Positions 11,227 to 22,939 of a DNA stretch of 64,000 nt are shown here, piece after piece. The stretch is from Cryptomeria japonica (lineage: Eukaryota; Streptophyta; Pinopsida; Cupressales; Cupressaceae): contig NC_081405.1 of the NCBI RefSeq assembly GCF_030272615.1, positions 572,015,752 to 572,079,751 of the forward strand, written 5' to 3'. Every line of letters begins with the position of its first letter. Within the stretch, counting starts at the first letter, position 1. The notes under the pieces are model-generated. The model did no database searches and was not told where the DNA came from. It saw only the letters and a list, made by a program, of their open reading frames with translations. Made by a program: the position numbers and the translations under genes.

Positions 11227-11887
11227 TATACTGAAGTATACCATAGAATGTTACACTTGCCTATGAATGACGAGAGAGTCAGTACTCTATCCAGCCAGAA
11301 ATGGGAATATATTTTTAAGGAATTCACTAATGGCACACCTTCTTCAGAAGGAAGAAACATAATTTTTTGTCATGCTAGATTGCCTAACTAGATACACATA
11401 TATAATGGCAGTTGATTAACCATTTGAGATGTTAGACGTGGTGAAATGTTTTGTGGAAAATGTTCTGAAATGTATTTCTTGATGTAATGAGTAGTACTTC
11501 ATCGTGTAGTACATGGGTGATATCTATAACCTCTTTATCAGAATAGAATATCTATATGCTCAGTAAAAATTTCTATCATTTCATGCATGGCAATAAATTT
11601 TCAAAATGAAAATTCTAAACCTGGATATTTGCATGAGCTTTCAAATCTCGCGTGTGTGTGTTAGCCAAAATTCTATTTCAGTTTTGATAGAGAAGTGTTT
11701 ACTTGAGTTATCAATCTTGACATTGAAATAAATTGTATTCAATGTTCATTACAAGGTTGAACAAGAAATGCAATTTAAAAAACATGAATAAGCAACAAAA
11801 AATTGTCCCACAGTTTGGATTGAGTGATTTTGCTCTATTAATGTTTTTGAGGGAAATTTTCATTTTTCAATTACCTGCTCAGTTATG
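11227..11887 (+). other. COG7 intron, central part
   Basis: AT-rich sequence with no recognisable gene or repeat boundary. Confidence 0.5.
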
Positions 11888-12650
11888 TTAGGGTTCCCAC
11901 AGATACTGAGAGGGGGGGGGGTGAATCAGTATTTGACCGGTATTCAAATTTTCTTAAGAACATGCAGAACATAAAGTAACAGTGTACCGGTATGCAAGAA
12001 TTAATGTAATAAACAGAATCAAAGACATCCACATGAAAAGAACACCATAACACAAGATGTTTAACGAGGAAACCCGGTGTGGGAAAAACTTCGGTGGGAT
12101 TTGTGACCCACAATATTCACTTATTGGCCAATAAGAGAATATTACTTACAATAGGGGCCTGCACATGCAGGAAGGCCAATTGCCTAGAGCACACTGCTCA
12201 GTGAGAAGTCACACTGACTTACAATAAGGATTATACTAATCCAATGATCTGTACTGCTTTATAATAGCATCTCCAATGCCAGATTCAGTACCGGTTCTTG
12301 CTCTGTTCTTTACATATACCCTTGACCTATAATTCACACATTAGGTCTGTCTAATAATTTTCTTTATTGCTCCCTTACCTTCCCTTTTCAAATGTCTACA
12401 ATGATCTCTTTTATATACAAGAGTCATTTTACAATTTGCCAAGTCGGCTTATAATAATAAACAAAATATTGCATATCAAAAATCCTGGCGGCCTCTGTGC
12501 CGGTATACATCTTTTCTTTTGTGCCGGTGCCGGTGCCGGTGTAAAGTGGTCTTGCTGATGCCGGTGCACTGTCTTGCTTGAATAATGCTTTGCCGGTAGA
12601 ATGTCTTGCCGGTGCCATAGGATTGCAAGGTTGCCATCAATGACAAAACC
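11888..12650. repeat. dispersed G-run repeat with GCCGGT repeats, inside COG7 intron
   Basis: The segment has ACTGAGAGGGGGGGGGG followed by GTGAATCAGTA near 11905. About 130 bp later comes ACAAGATGTTTAACGAGGAA and ACCCGGTGTGGGAAAAAC. Two other segments (13911 and 36117) have the same layout of G-run then AAGATTTA..GTGGAAA.CCC. The 3' part carries GCCGGT in tandem (about 12521-12543) and scattered to 12620. The class is uncertain, possibly an LTR or a non-autonomous element end. Confidence 0.5.
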
Positions 12651-12965
12651 TTCAATCACACACAATGTCTCATTGGAGTGTCCATATGCCAACAAGTTAA
12701 AGGTGAAAATCAAAGTATGGAAAATCATGTTTTGGTGCAAGTTGCAACTTATTCTTCACTGTAGTTGTTCCTTCTGCTTTTGATACTAAGGGATTTTTAT
12801 TTCTTTAGATTCTCTTGAATTTTGAGGTTTTTATTTGTGGGTTATGACTTTAAAACTAATGTTAATTTTAACCATATATTATTGCTTGAAATTTTTAAAT
12901 GCTGTATCAATTCCCTTGTTAAAATGTCTTCTGAATCTTGTATTCTCATGCAAATCTAAATGTAG

Positions 12966-13111
12966 GTGTATAACTGCATTTCCAGAAGAATATAAATCAT
13001 TGGTACCAAAGTTGCTGGTAGAGACAATGTCTACAATTTCTGCAAGCTTTGTTGCTCGTATTGATATTGGTATGGGGGAATCCTCATCTGGAATGAGGAG
13101 TTCAACGGGAG
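12966..13111 (+). CDS. COG7: COG7 exon (last one visible; 3' edge uncertain)
   Basis: The exon opens with the third base of the Trp codon begun at 10244 and reads CITAFPEEYKSLVPKLLVET, then MSTISASFVARIDIG. This is the conserved W-C-x-x-A-F-P-x-x-Y-x-x-L-V-P-K-L-L block of COG7. The 3' end is ambiguous. A good donor (G/GTATGG) would end it at 13069; a weaker GTGCTC donor would end it at 13111 and add a Ser/Gly-rich tail. Both leave phase 1. No later COG7 exon was recognised up to 64000. Confidence 0.85.
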
Positions 13112-13908
13112 GTGCTCATACAAAACATTGCAACTTATATTCAGTTTTTATATGTTCTGACTGGATGTTTATGACTTTATGTAATTCTTCATTAAACTAT
13201 TATAAATTCTAGACAGAATTTTTTCTTTTATTGATTATTTTCATCTTATGGTCAAAATGAAATTCTGTTGATGCCACTTAGAGCATATTCTAAGGTTGTT
13301 TGTGGTCAGTGCTGTGATGACGTCTGTAATTATTGACCGTACCATAAAAATGGAAAATTAAGACTTAAACTGAGTGCTGATGTAAACATTATTTTTGATG
13401 TTTGAAATACACATTTATTGAACTCTTCTTAAAATCGTGGCTTCTTATACATTCTTTGGTAGGTGGATTCCATTGTCCATGTTATTGATGATTTTAGTTC
13501 TCTAGTTGTATTTAATGTTATGATGAAATCTATGATTTTTTTGAATGTTACAATAATAATGACAAAAGATAGATTGCGACTGGTGGCAATCTTTGTCCCT
13601 TGAGAACATTGGAGGCAGTAATTGGTTGAAGTAGCTTCAACCTAAAAATTGCATGTCACCATTACTACTGACAATCCAAATATGTAAAATTACAAAACTA
13701 TTTTTAAAATAATATGTTTTTAGAATAATGTACTCTATAAGATATGGTCAAAATCAATCTGTCACATTTTTCAATACAGATTTAGGAACAAGGAAACCTA
13801 TCTGAAAAGAATCATTGGGGTCAGGTCAGACATTAGCAAAATTAAAATGCTGGTTACAAGTATAATAATAAGAAAATGTAGAATCACATTTGAAAAGAAA
13901 CCAGAAAA
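13112..13908 (+). other. sequence after the last visible COG7 exon
   Basis: AT-rich sequence without recognisable genes, taken as the beginning of the next COG7 intron. Confidence 0.45.
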
Positions 13909-14450
13909 TACTGAGAGGGGGGGGGGTGGTATTTTCACAGATTAAACCACTTATGAACTAAACTGAAAATGAAAGCACAAGGACAGAGACACAAGATTTA
14001 TCTCGTGGAAAACCCTTTCGAGTAAAAAACCACGGCACAGAAGAACATCTATTAAAAATGGGCACCAACCCTGATTCAAAGGTGAGCTACAACTCACACT
14101 ATGAGCACCAACTCATAATAGAGGCTACAACCTTAATGAGCACCTACCCAATCACACTAAGTACATGTTCAGAAATTTGAATGTACATGCAAGCTCTTAG
14201 TTTTACTCTGAAAATGAGTAAACCCCCTATAACGTCATACTAATTGATATTACGATTCAGCTCCTTTTAATCTGTAAAGTTCTCTGTATACTTGATTGCA
14301 AAACGCTGAAGTATGTTGCATTACACACAGTAATCAGACTTTCATTTAGGTCTTCAAATATTTTCCCCTTGAGCCAATACAAGGAACTTCACACTTCCAT
14401 ACTGAAAAATGTTTACAGTCTGAGGCAGCTGTAAAATATCACTGATTTAT
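13909..14450. repeat. second G-run dispersed repeat
   Basis: ACTGAGAGGGGGGGGGGTGG at 13911 is followed by ACACAAGATTTATCTCGTGG and AAAACCCTTTCGAG, then repeated AGCACCAAC and CTACAACTCA words to about 14130. It has the same layout as the segments at 11888 and 36117 but is diverged. The right boundary is not defined. Confidence 0.45.
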
Positions 14451-16020
14451 CATTACACATTCCTTATTGTCATGATGTTTTAACTCAGCACAAAGACATT
14501 AGTATTTCAGCATTACCATAGACGATCTATTTTTCTTCAACCTTTTGTAACGTAAAAGAACTCCATGAAAGAAAACCAATCCAAGACCACCACACAATAC
14601 TCAATACTTGAAAATAGCCTCCAACTATCTGACCATCTTCAGCACACATTCGTATGTAATCTGAAGTATATTTTTAAGCAAATTGACACTATCATCAGCA
14701 ATCCACACACCAAGTATCTCCAAAGATTTCTGCCGTAAAAACAAACAGCACTCGAGAGACAAAAATAAAAAAACATCTTTTCAGACTTATGAATAATGAT
14801 GAAGAAAAACACACACCACTTCTGCTATACTGCCAGTTCTGAAAAAGATACCAACTGATTCGAATTCACAGACAAGATCCACCAACACAGCAAGCCTACT
14901 TTTAAATAAAAACAAAACGCCACATAAAAATGACTTGGCATCGAATTTGGTTCCAGCTGCATTCCAAACTAAAGCCACCAAAATTTCTTATTGAAATTAT
15001 ACTATCAAAAAAGGGCGCTCATAATTCAGCTTCAACCCACAGAAAAATATCGACACATGCACAGAACCACCAAAACGCCTTTCAGCAGGGTTGGACAGTT
15101 ACTAAAAAAGAATAAACAGAAGCCTGCGAACAACAGAACAGTTACAGTTTACACTGCGCAACTGGCAAGTATCAATTCCAACCGCATAATATAAAATGCT
15201 TTGTCTCATTCACACTGAACAATCTGAAAACATGACTCCACGTGGGCTTCCACAAACAATGTAATTGCCCTGACAAGATGAAATGTAACTGTTCTGAACA
15301 CACTGCCCAAACAGAACAACTGAAAAAGCAGAAGATTTCAGACATCTCTGCCATTGCAAGCAAACAAAAATATACTGAAAAAATATTGCCACTTGGAGTC
15401 ATACGAACTCAGAGAACAAGCTGAACAAAAGGCTCAGATCAAGTAGAGTGTGAAACACAGACAGCTAGATAAAGCTGACATAAAACAACACTTACAAAAA
15501 TGACAAAACATGTTCTACAACATTTCTAATTATCTTTATGAGTTGAGTCAAGCTTCAAACAATAACATTGCGATTTGATGTATGAATAATGAAATAACAC
15601 TATTGAGACAAATGCTATAAATATGTAGAGCAAGGTAGCTACTTCATTAGGTTTTCATTCCAAGCTGTCGGTAAGCATCATGGGAAGATGTTTCAGAGAG
15701 CACTTGACTTTCTGGAGTATATACTCTTTAATAATTTACACTAGCCAATATATATGTTATGCATGACATTGGATCCTCTCATTGTCCAACAACTTAACAT
15801 TGGACTCACATTTTTATTAGTGATTCTAAATACAAAATTTCAGTAATTATTCATTCAATGACTTCATTACAAAACTGGTTCAACATTGCTCCTCCCCACC
15901 ATGCTTGAGTGACACAATCATACATAAGACTCTTGCTCATGACATAAAAAGCTCTTTTTGCTTAGGTTGGTAGTTTTTATCTTAGAAAAAACTGTTTTTA
16001 GAGTGGAAATCGGGGCTTGA
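14451..16020. other. no recognisable feature
   Basis: Only short frames occur on either strand, none resembling a domain. It is probably old repeat sequence or intron. Confidence 0.4.
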
Positions 16021-16220
16021 TCTTGTATTTTGTTTTCAGTAACTTCTCAACAAATTTCTCATGGAAATTTTCACCTTAATGATTTAGTAGGATCTTCTTT
16101 CTAGATTTTGTTTTCAGTAACTTCTCAACGAATTTCTCATGGAATTTTTTTTTGTTCTCTAAAAGGGTCCGTTTCAACTCACCTTAATGTGTTAGTAGGA
16201 TCTTCTTTCTTCCAGTACAT
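16021..16220 (+). repeat. 78-bp tandem duplication
   Basis: TTGTTTTCAGTAACTTCTCA followed by AC(A/G)AATTTCTCATGGAA and later TAGTAGGATCTTCTTTC occurs at 16030 and again at 16108, a period of 78 bp. A short insertion separates the blocks in the second unit. Confidence 0.7.
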
Positions 16221-16923
16221 TAACATCCTAGAGATATCTTGTGTAAAAGACTGTCATGATGGGGCCCTTGTACTAAAGGAAGAGATAAGCTGGTTTCTCT
16301 GTGCTAGTCATAGGTGTTTCCATGCACATCTTGATTACGAAGTATTAACCATCATCTATGTTTCTTCTTATCAACCTTATAACACTATCCCTCTGCTCGT
16401 TCCCTCCTACAAGACATTCATCTCTTGTGCAGACTTTGTGCCACATCTAACCCCACATTTTTTGATCTAGGGTCTGTGGGTACCTGGAGAACAACACAGT
16501 AAAACAGATTTGTATGTGTTATTTGTGAAAGTGATTTGGAAGAGAGAGAGAGTGCAATAACAATTGTTAGAATGCTGAAACAAATAGAACTCAAAGGAAC
16601 TAGAGCATTCTATAATGATAATGCAATTTTGTATCATGCAGAGTTTTTTTCAGTGATCTAAGAGATTGAATGAATCAGCCAAAGACTCCTCTATCTGATC
16701 AACTATCATGCATGTTGGTCCCAAATTTGTAGCTGTACGATCCTAGAGTAATAACCTATCATTAAGGCCAGGGATTTCTTGTCTTTGAGATGATAGGCTA
16801 CGTGCTCATCAATAGAGTACCAATCAACGATGACTAAGGACTGATGCTTGGGAGTGGGTATGCTCTCTTCACTTTGGGCTAAGTTAGACTCAGGGGGGGT
16901 GTCCCTATAGGTATTTTTAAAAT
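16221..16923. other. no recognisable feature
   Basis: A - strand frame at 16706-16936 (76 codons) has ordinary composition but no recognised domain or splice context. It was not called as a gene. Confidence 0.4.
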
Positions 16924-17422
16924 GATATATACGCAAGGTTATCTGGGACGTGTCCCTGGGCCTAAATCCCTTGTCCCCGTTCCAGTGACGTTTTAGGGAC
17001 GGCTGGGGGACGTCCCCATGGCATCCCTCAAAAAGGGGGTTTCAGGAGGAAATGTCCCGAAAGAAGTGGACAGCATCCCTAGTCGTCGGGGATGTCCCTG
17101 TCCCTAGGATGGTTGGGGATGTCTGTGACGTCCCCTAACCATCCCGGGGACAGCCAGCTGCCCCCTTTTCCCAGCACATTGAGGAAAAAAATCAGACTCA
17201 AATGCTTCAAAGAATTTTTTTTTCTTTTTGTGCCCCCCCACACTTCGGCAATAGTGCACAAGTGTTTGCTAAATTTCATACACATTAAACTACATATGTC
17301 TGTTCTAACTACAACAACAATTCTGGAAAACACTGGGATAGGTGCTGCAACAGATCTGGGCAGCAAGCACAACTCAATTACACAAACCCCCGTAACTTGG
17401 TAATGCATATGAAAGTGATTAT

Positions 17423-17715
17423 AGGTCTGCAACATTAGATTTTTCACTGATATGAAGGGTAAACATGTCTAAATCACTGCCAAAAGCACTTAGATATAAT
17501 GAACAGCAGCCTGGTAATAAATTTCAGAAACACTTAGAACTTGGGAGTGTGTAAAAAAGGGGTTGTAGGTCTGCAACATTGGACTTTTCACTGATATGAA
17601 GGGTAAACAGGTCTGAATTATAGACAAAAGCACTCAGAAATATGAACAACAGTTTGGTAATCAATTTCACAAACACCCAAAACCTGGTAGTGCATAGAGA
17701 AGCGGTTGTAGGTCA
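17423..17715 (+). repeat. ~144-bp tandem repeat
   Basis: AGGTCTGCAACATT(A/G)GA, TTTTCACTGATATGAAGGGT and AAACA(T/G)GTCT start at 17423 and again at 17567; AGGTC begins a third unit at 17710. The units have diverged by scattered substitutions. They lie inside the 16924-18604 element. Confidence 0.75.
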
Positions 17716-18372
17716 TAATAGTAATAGAATACTATTAAAATATCCTCCAACTAGAAAGAAACAATGAAATTCTTGCAAACAAGTGTTGGAATGATCAATG
17801 TCAAGTTTGGAAACCACTGTGCAAAGCTCAAACTTAATTGTAGGTCTGATATTCAACTGTTTGTAGGTCAAAACAGCTACAACATTCATCAAACACCTTC
17901 CCAAAACATCAAAGAACACCTCCCAACATTGCCCAGCAGCAACATACATCACTAGCACCACCAAACAGCAACAAAGGGGCCAAGAAATGCAGGGAATCAT
18001 ACACAACAAATCACGCCAGGTCTGCAAGAGGTATGACCTGTACTGTGGTGTACTTTTCAAGCTGGAAACCATACATACTCCTTTAAATTCACTTGCTTGG
18101 GCTGGAAATGAACATCAATGGGAATGGCTAGTGTAGACTAATCAATACCATCAATATTGGTGGTCAAACAAGGGCATCAATTGAACACAAATGGTATATG
18201 TTAAGGTTCTATAATGTATGTATACATGCTTTATCCTATATATGCATGTTTTATCCATGTTTTCATGTGCATATTTTAAACTTCCCTATATAATCAATGC
18301 TATTAGATTTCCACAATCCATATATAAATTTTAAGTAGTTTTGGATTAGATTGTGTATGCAATTTTTATCAT

Positions 18373-18451
18373 TAACGTTTCGGATCACACTCCATGATCC
18401 ATCATCAGGATGCAAGAGTGTTCAACACTTCGTGATCCATCATCAGGATCC
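18373..18451 (-). other. hammerhead-like / Penelope-type motif, one complete and one partial unit
   Basis: On the - strand, CTGATGA is followed by TGGATCA, a short loop, TGATCC and GAAACGTT (18373-18409 on the + strand). GGATCA and TGATCC can pair, reproducing the CUGAUGA-stem II-GAAA core of minimal hammerhead ribozymes found in Penelope-like elements. A second CTGATGATGGATCACGAA lies 42 bp away (18426-18451). The first stem-II pair (U-C) is imperfect, and no Penelope reverse transcriptase is seen nearby. Cleavage activity is unproven. Confidence 0.5.
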
Positions 18452-18604
18452 ATAATTTAAACTTTTCCTATGTTTTATATAGCCGTCCTCTTTGCCATCC
18501 CCTAGCTGTCCCCAAAATTGGCAAAAAAAATCACCGTCCTAGAAACACGTCCCGTCATCCCTTGCCAACTCCGTCCCGAAACTCGGGGTAACATAGTATA
18601 TATC

Positions 18605-19161
18605 ACATGATGATGGACATGATCAAATCAGCAAGGGTTATACCCAATTTACACTTGACCCCAAGTTTTGTGATTAGGCCAAAGACTAGCTAGCTACTTA
18701 TGAAGCCTTGTATTAAGCCAATAACCACATCTTTGATTTGCATTTAAAGATGGCTGCACTATAACATTCCTACAAATGAATGTACTTAACATTTCATAGA
18801 AAAATGTAAGGTGTATGCATCGATGATTCGCTAACAATCTTAATTGCTGTGGTCCCTTAGACTAATCTTTGAGTTATAATATTGAATAATGAAAGCATGT
18901 GGAGCTCTAATCTAATCCTAAGTTACTAAAGATGAAAAACATCAAATGAAATATGTTTGATCTCTCACCTCCTAAACTGATTCCTATTCCATTGGGCAAC
19001 AAATTCACAATTTGTAAAGAATAAGAAGGATACACTTGTAGAACAATATTGTAACTAGATTTGTACAAAAATACAAATCATGATAAATACCTCTTGTAAT
19101 TGGATGTGCTTAGCAATTCATGTCAGCATTGCAAAGATGTCATGCCCTTGTCTTAAACCCT
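18605..19161. other. no recognisable feature
   Basis: Sequence between the GC-rich inverted-repeat element and LTR unit A. The edge of unit A is degraded here, so part of this stretch could belong to it. Confidence 0.4.
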
Positions 19162-19550
19162 CAAAACAATTACACATCGCCCCAATTGCAAATGGGGACA
19201 CCTGCTTTTTGCTTTCTAGGGTTGGTTTTCTTGGCTTAGTTGTTTTGGCTTGTGCTCTTAATCTTTGCATTAGGGAGTTGCCAGAGAGATCATTAGGATA
19301 GCAGGGTCTGCTTGATTTGAAGTGGGTCAATAGGTGGTCCAGGTTAGGGTCTCTGTTGAAACCCTCCCCTTGGTTAGGCTTGGGTCTTGTTAATAGGGTC
19401 GAGTTTTGATTGAGTTTGAGAAAGTCATTGTATCATGCTAGGAGTCTTGCCTTTTGAGACCTATGCCATTGAGTCAAGTCAAGGATGCCTTGGACATTAA
19501 GTTGAGCAAATTTTTGATCAAGGACAATGAGGAATTTGAGTGAGAACCTC

Positions 19551-21085
19551 AATTTCACTCCTAACCCTCTCAAGGGTACAGGAGTGAAATCTTCCTTAGC
19601 TCTCTTTGCCCTTCCTATTTTGGACAAAACATTCACTTTAAGGCATGGATTGGGAGGAAAATAGCTTGAATTCACCCTTGGAGATACCTTGGTCAAACTT
19701 AGAATTGGAAATTTGGAGAAAAGGTCAAGAATTTGAGCATTATTGCAAAATTTGCTCTTGCCCCTCTTAAAGGGTCCAGAGCGAATTTCCTTGGACTCTT
19801 CTCTTGCTCCCAGTTTAGACCACAAACCTTGCTTTCTAGTCATGATTGAGGAGAGGATGACCTATCTATGCCTTGAGAATGAATTGAAACCTAGCCGAAT
19901 GCACTTAGCCTTGGAAAGATAAGAATTTGAGCTTCAGAAGCAAAATTTGCTCCTGACCCTCCAAAGGGTCCAGAGCGAATTTCCTTGGGATCTCCTTCCT
20001 TGCTCCTAATTTACATCATAAACCTTGTTCCCATGGCGATTGGAAGAGGATTAATGACTTAAAGTGAATTTGAGATCCAGATGAATGCCCTTAGCCCTTG
20101 AAAGAGTTTGGAATTTGACCAAGAATGCAAAATTTGCTCTTGACCCTTCCAATAGAGTGAATTTCATCTAAGCTCCTGACCCTTCCAAAGGGTCCAGAGA
20201 AAAATCCTCCAAAGGACCTATTTCCTCACTAGAGACAGTGAATGGTGGTCATGCATGGCAAGAAAAGGATTCAAAAGTCAAGTCTAAGGTAAAGCCAAGT
20301 GAAAAGGGGTGTGAATTAAGCCTAAAACACCAATTTCGCTCCCGACCCTTCCTAAGGGTCTAGAGCGAATTCTCCTAAAACACCTATTTACTCCTTGTTT
20401 GAGACCAAGATCTTTGTTCCTATGGCATGGTTGAGAGAAGATTGATGTATACTTGCCTTGAGAAGTGGATTGGAGCAAAGGAAACGATGAAATTGAGACT
20501 AAATGACAAATTTTGCTCCTGACCCTCTCAAAGGGTCCGGAGCGAATTTTCCTAAGACCCTCCCTTTTGCTTCGAATATGGACTAATTTCATTCCTTGGA
20601 ACCTCAACTAGGACGTTATCATGCCTTGGAACCTCAACTAGGATGTTATCATGCCTTGGAGACAATTGAAGTAAAGAAAAATGATGAGAAAGTGAAGAAT
20701 TTGTGCAAAAATGAAAAATTTGCTCCTAACCCTTCTAGAGGGTCCAGAGCGAAAATCTCATTATAGGTCTTGTCCTTGGAGAGGGTCCAAAGCGAAAATC
20801 TCATTATAGGTCCTGTCCTTAGAAAGGGTCCAGAGCGAAAATCTCATTATAGGTCCTGTCCTTAGAAAGGGTCTAGAGCAAACTTCTTCAATGGACCTTG
20901 TACCTTGCCTTAGCACTTGAATGCCCCTGTTCTTAAGCAATTTTTGGAGCAAATGACTTGTCTATACCTAGAAGGAGCGCAATTATGAAGTCTAATTCCT
21001 TGAAGAATGAGTTATGATTAGGGAATTACGTGAAATTGCTAAATTTGCTCCTGTACCTCTCAAAGGGTCCAGAGTGAATTTCATT
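19551..21085 (+). repeat. hairpin-cassette array in unit A
   Basis: Imperfect palindromes of the form TTTGCTCCTGACCCTTCC followed by AAAGGGTCCAGAGCGAATTT occur near 19551, 19746, 19942, 20127, 20329, 20507, 20715 and 21039, usually about 180-210 bp apart. Outer arms (CGCTC/GAGCG) and inner arms (GACCCTT/AAGGGTC) are self-complementary. At 20759, 20802 and 20845 a compact 43-bp version is repeated three times (CATTATAGGTC(C/T)TGTCCTT). Confidence 0.85.
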
Positions 21086-21861
21086 ATAGGTCCTGTCCTT
21101 GGAGAGGCTCCATAGCGAATTTGATTATAGTGCCTTCTTGTTGATGATTTAAGGTAAGAAATGCTATGTTAGAATGAATATATTATTTATACTTAATCAT
21201 CTTTTGTTTGTTTTGTAGATCAACAAGACCAAGTTGGAGGAAGATCACGTGAGGACAACAAGGACTTCTTCAAGCTTCATCCACATTAAGGATGCCTTAG
21301 ATGCATGAGAAGGTACCCAAGGTGTTGCTAAAATCAAAGGACTTCAAGTGTTAGAACTATCCTCAAAGAGATCACAAGATATTAGAAGAAGGATCTTATA
21401 AGCATTTCAAGGCAAGATGAGCTACTAGAGAAGGTGACTTGACCATGACTTCCTACCACCATTATGTAAAATCAAGAGGAGGCTTCATCAAACACAAGAG
21501 ACTCAAGGAAAGGGTACACCATTCATCAGGTACATCAAGGACGAAGGAGGATCAACCAAGGTCAGTGCAAGGGTACGTTGAAGAAGCAAATAGTTTCAAA
21601 AGAGTTAATCAAAGTTAGATTCTCATCATCATCACATTGAATATCAAGAGATATGACATTCCATGATTAAGCAAGTACTAGACAAGGTGGCGTCCCAGTC
21701 ACTATTCCTCCAATCAGAAGTCTCCACCTCAACATGTCTAGATTCAGTGAATCACGCTTATGCACGAAGGCACAAACTTCGATGTACCTACCCCTGTTTC
21801 CTATTGGTTCACATGCATTGAATGTAATTTTATCATTGGCTAGAAGAGTTTGTTGTAACAA

Positions 21862-21950
21862 ACCCTAATTAGGGTTTTCATCTTGTAATCCTAGCCATTG
21901 ATTGTAAATCAATCTGAGCCATTGAAATGTAAGGATCTCTCTATATAAAG
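21862..21950 (+). promoter_or_regulatory. unit A core promoter: inverted telobox and TATA box
   Basis: AAACCCTAATTAGGGTTT (about 21863-21880) is a palindrome made of two teloboxes. About 65-75 bp downstream lies CTATATAAAG (21941-21950), a good TATA box. The same pair recurs in units B, D and copies 1 and 3. Transcription would run rightward toward the 3' end of the unit. Confidence 0.75.
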
Positions 21951-22847
21951 CTCTGGCTCTTCATTTGTAAAGGTTAATAGTGAATAGTTAGTTAATAGAG
22001 GTTAGAATAGTTAATAGCAATAGTTAATAATCAATAGATAGTCTCAAGAGAAAAGATAGCAATTAGAGTAGAGTAGGAGAAGGCAAGAAATTGTTGCCTT
22101 AATTGTAAAAGATTCCATTTTCATTGAAGATATGGTGAAATATGTTGTCCCTTTGCAATGTGCGTGGTTTCTTGTTGAATCTTCATATTAGATGGTAGAT
22201 GATTAGATTGAATGAAGGAAGTTACCGAATGCACTCGCGTTGAATCCACCTAGTCCAAACCACTAGCCTCTCACTGATTGTAAGTGCGCCTTGTGTGGTA
22301 AACTGGCATTGAATGAGCTTAATCTCGAATTGTTATGCGTCTATTGTTCATGCATTAACTTGAATGGTGATCAATGTCTGATGGTGTAACGATTTGAACA
22401 TATTCGAAGCATCCCTTAGAAGATTGCACTGAGTTGGTGTTGGATTGTTCAACCTGATGGTGAGACCCAACCTAGAAGGACTCCACCTAGTTGTTCATCT
22501 ATCTTCTTACATTCTAGGTCTTAGATTAGACTCTTTAAACCCTGCACCTTTTGGTTATTTCTTTATTATCCCGGTGAGTGGATAGGACTTGAGTTCCAGC
22601 AAATCAAACGCTCAGGCATTCGAATGTAAGTCCCCTTGTGATTCTAGCATAATCACATCAGACCAAATTGAGCTTATCCACACGTAGAGACCCTACATAT
22701 AAGAACCTTGGAGTTATTTTGATTGATCCTTAGGCAAATCTTCAACATTCGAATAACTTTGTTCAAGAGAGGATAAGATTTATTCGAATAACATTCGAAT
22801 AAGTTATTTTATTCTGTGTTCGCATGTGCATAAAAAACACATCAACA

Positions 22848-22939
22848 AAACCCTAGTTGCAGCAGTGGTGAAACCCTAATCGCAGCAGTGGTAAAACCCT
22901 ACTCACAGCAATCATGAAACCCAAGTCGCAACAAACTAA
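22848..22939 (+). repeat. 23-bp tandem repeat x4 abutting unit A
   Basis: Four units of 23 bp each begin AAACCC: AAACCCTAGTTGCAGCAGTG.., AAACCCTAATCGCAGCAGTG.., AAACCCTACTCACAGCAATC.. and AAACCCAAGTCGCAACAAAC... The array begins at the first base after the CAACA end of unit A. The telomere-like AAACCCTA word also occurs near the left edge of unit A. Confidence 0.85.

Larger units (their letters stand above)
16924..18604. mobile_element. candidate non-autonomous inverted-repeat DNA element (hAT-like subterminal repeats)
   Basis: The left edge reads GATATATAC then GCAAGGTTATCTGGGACG. The right edge on the opposite strand reads GATATATAC then TATGTTACCCCGAG and TTTCGGGACG, an imperfect terminal inverted repeat. 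Both ends are unusually GC-rich and crowded with GGGACG/CGTCCC words (16960-17160 and 18480-18590), resembling the subterminal repeat arrays of hAT transposons. No transposase frame is present, so the element would be non-autonomous. The AT-rich outer 9 bp are palindrome-like, so the exact ends and target duplication are uncertain. Confidence 0.45.
19162..22847 (+). mobile_element. family L unit A (long LTR-like unit, probably a solo LTR)
   Basis: The 3' end is the family end TTCGCATGTGCATAAAAAAC then ACATCAACA at 22847. Near the 5' side, ACACATCGCCCCAATTGCAA then ATGGGGACA (19172-19200) matches the start of units B, D and E, but the terminal TGTTGTGA is eroded, so the left edge is approximate. 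Inside are a hairpin array (19551-21085), a T-rich segment ending TTTTGTAG (about 21222), an inverted telobox and a TATA box. No gag/pol or family ORF is present. No primer site follows the 3' end. Confidence 0.65.

Noticed and set aside
16706-16936. 76-codon - strand frame that could be an exon
   Set aside because: No recognised domain and no splice context that could be tied to a neighbouring exon.
17079-17447. Frame within the GC-rich end of the inverted-repeat element as a transposase
   Set aside because: Low-complexity translation of GGGACG/CCCC clusters, no DDE or hAT dimerisation motif.
19433-19843. 136-codon - strand frame
   Set aside because: It runs across two hairpin cassettes of unit A, opposite to the LTR direction; composition-driven.
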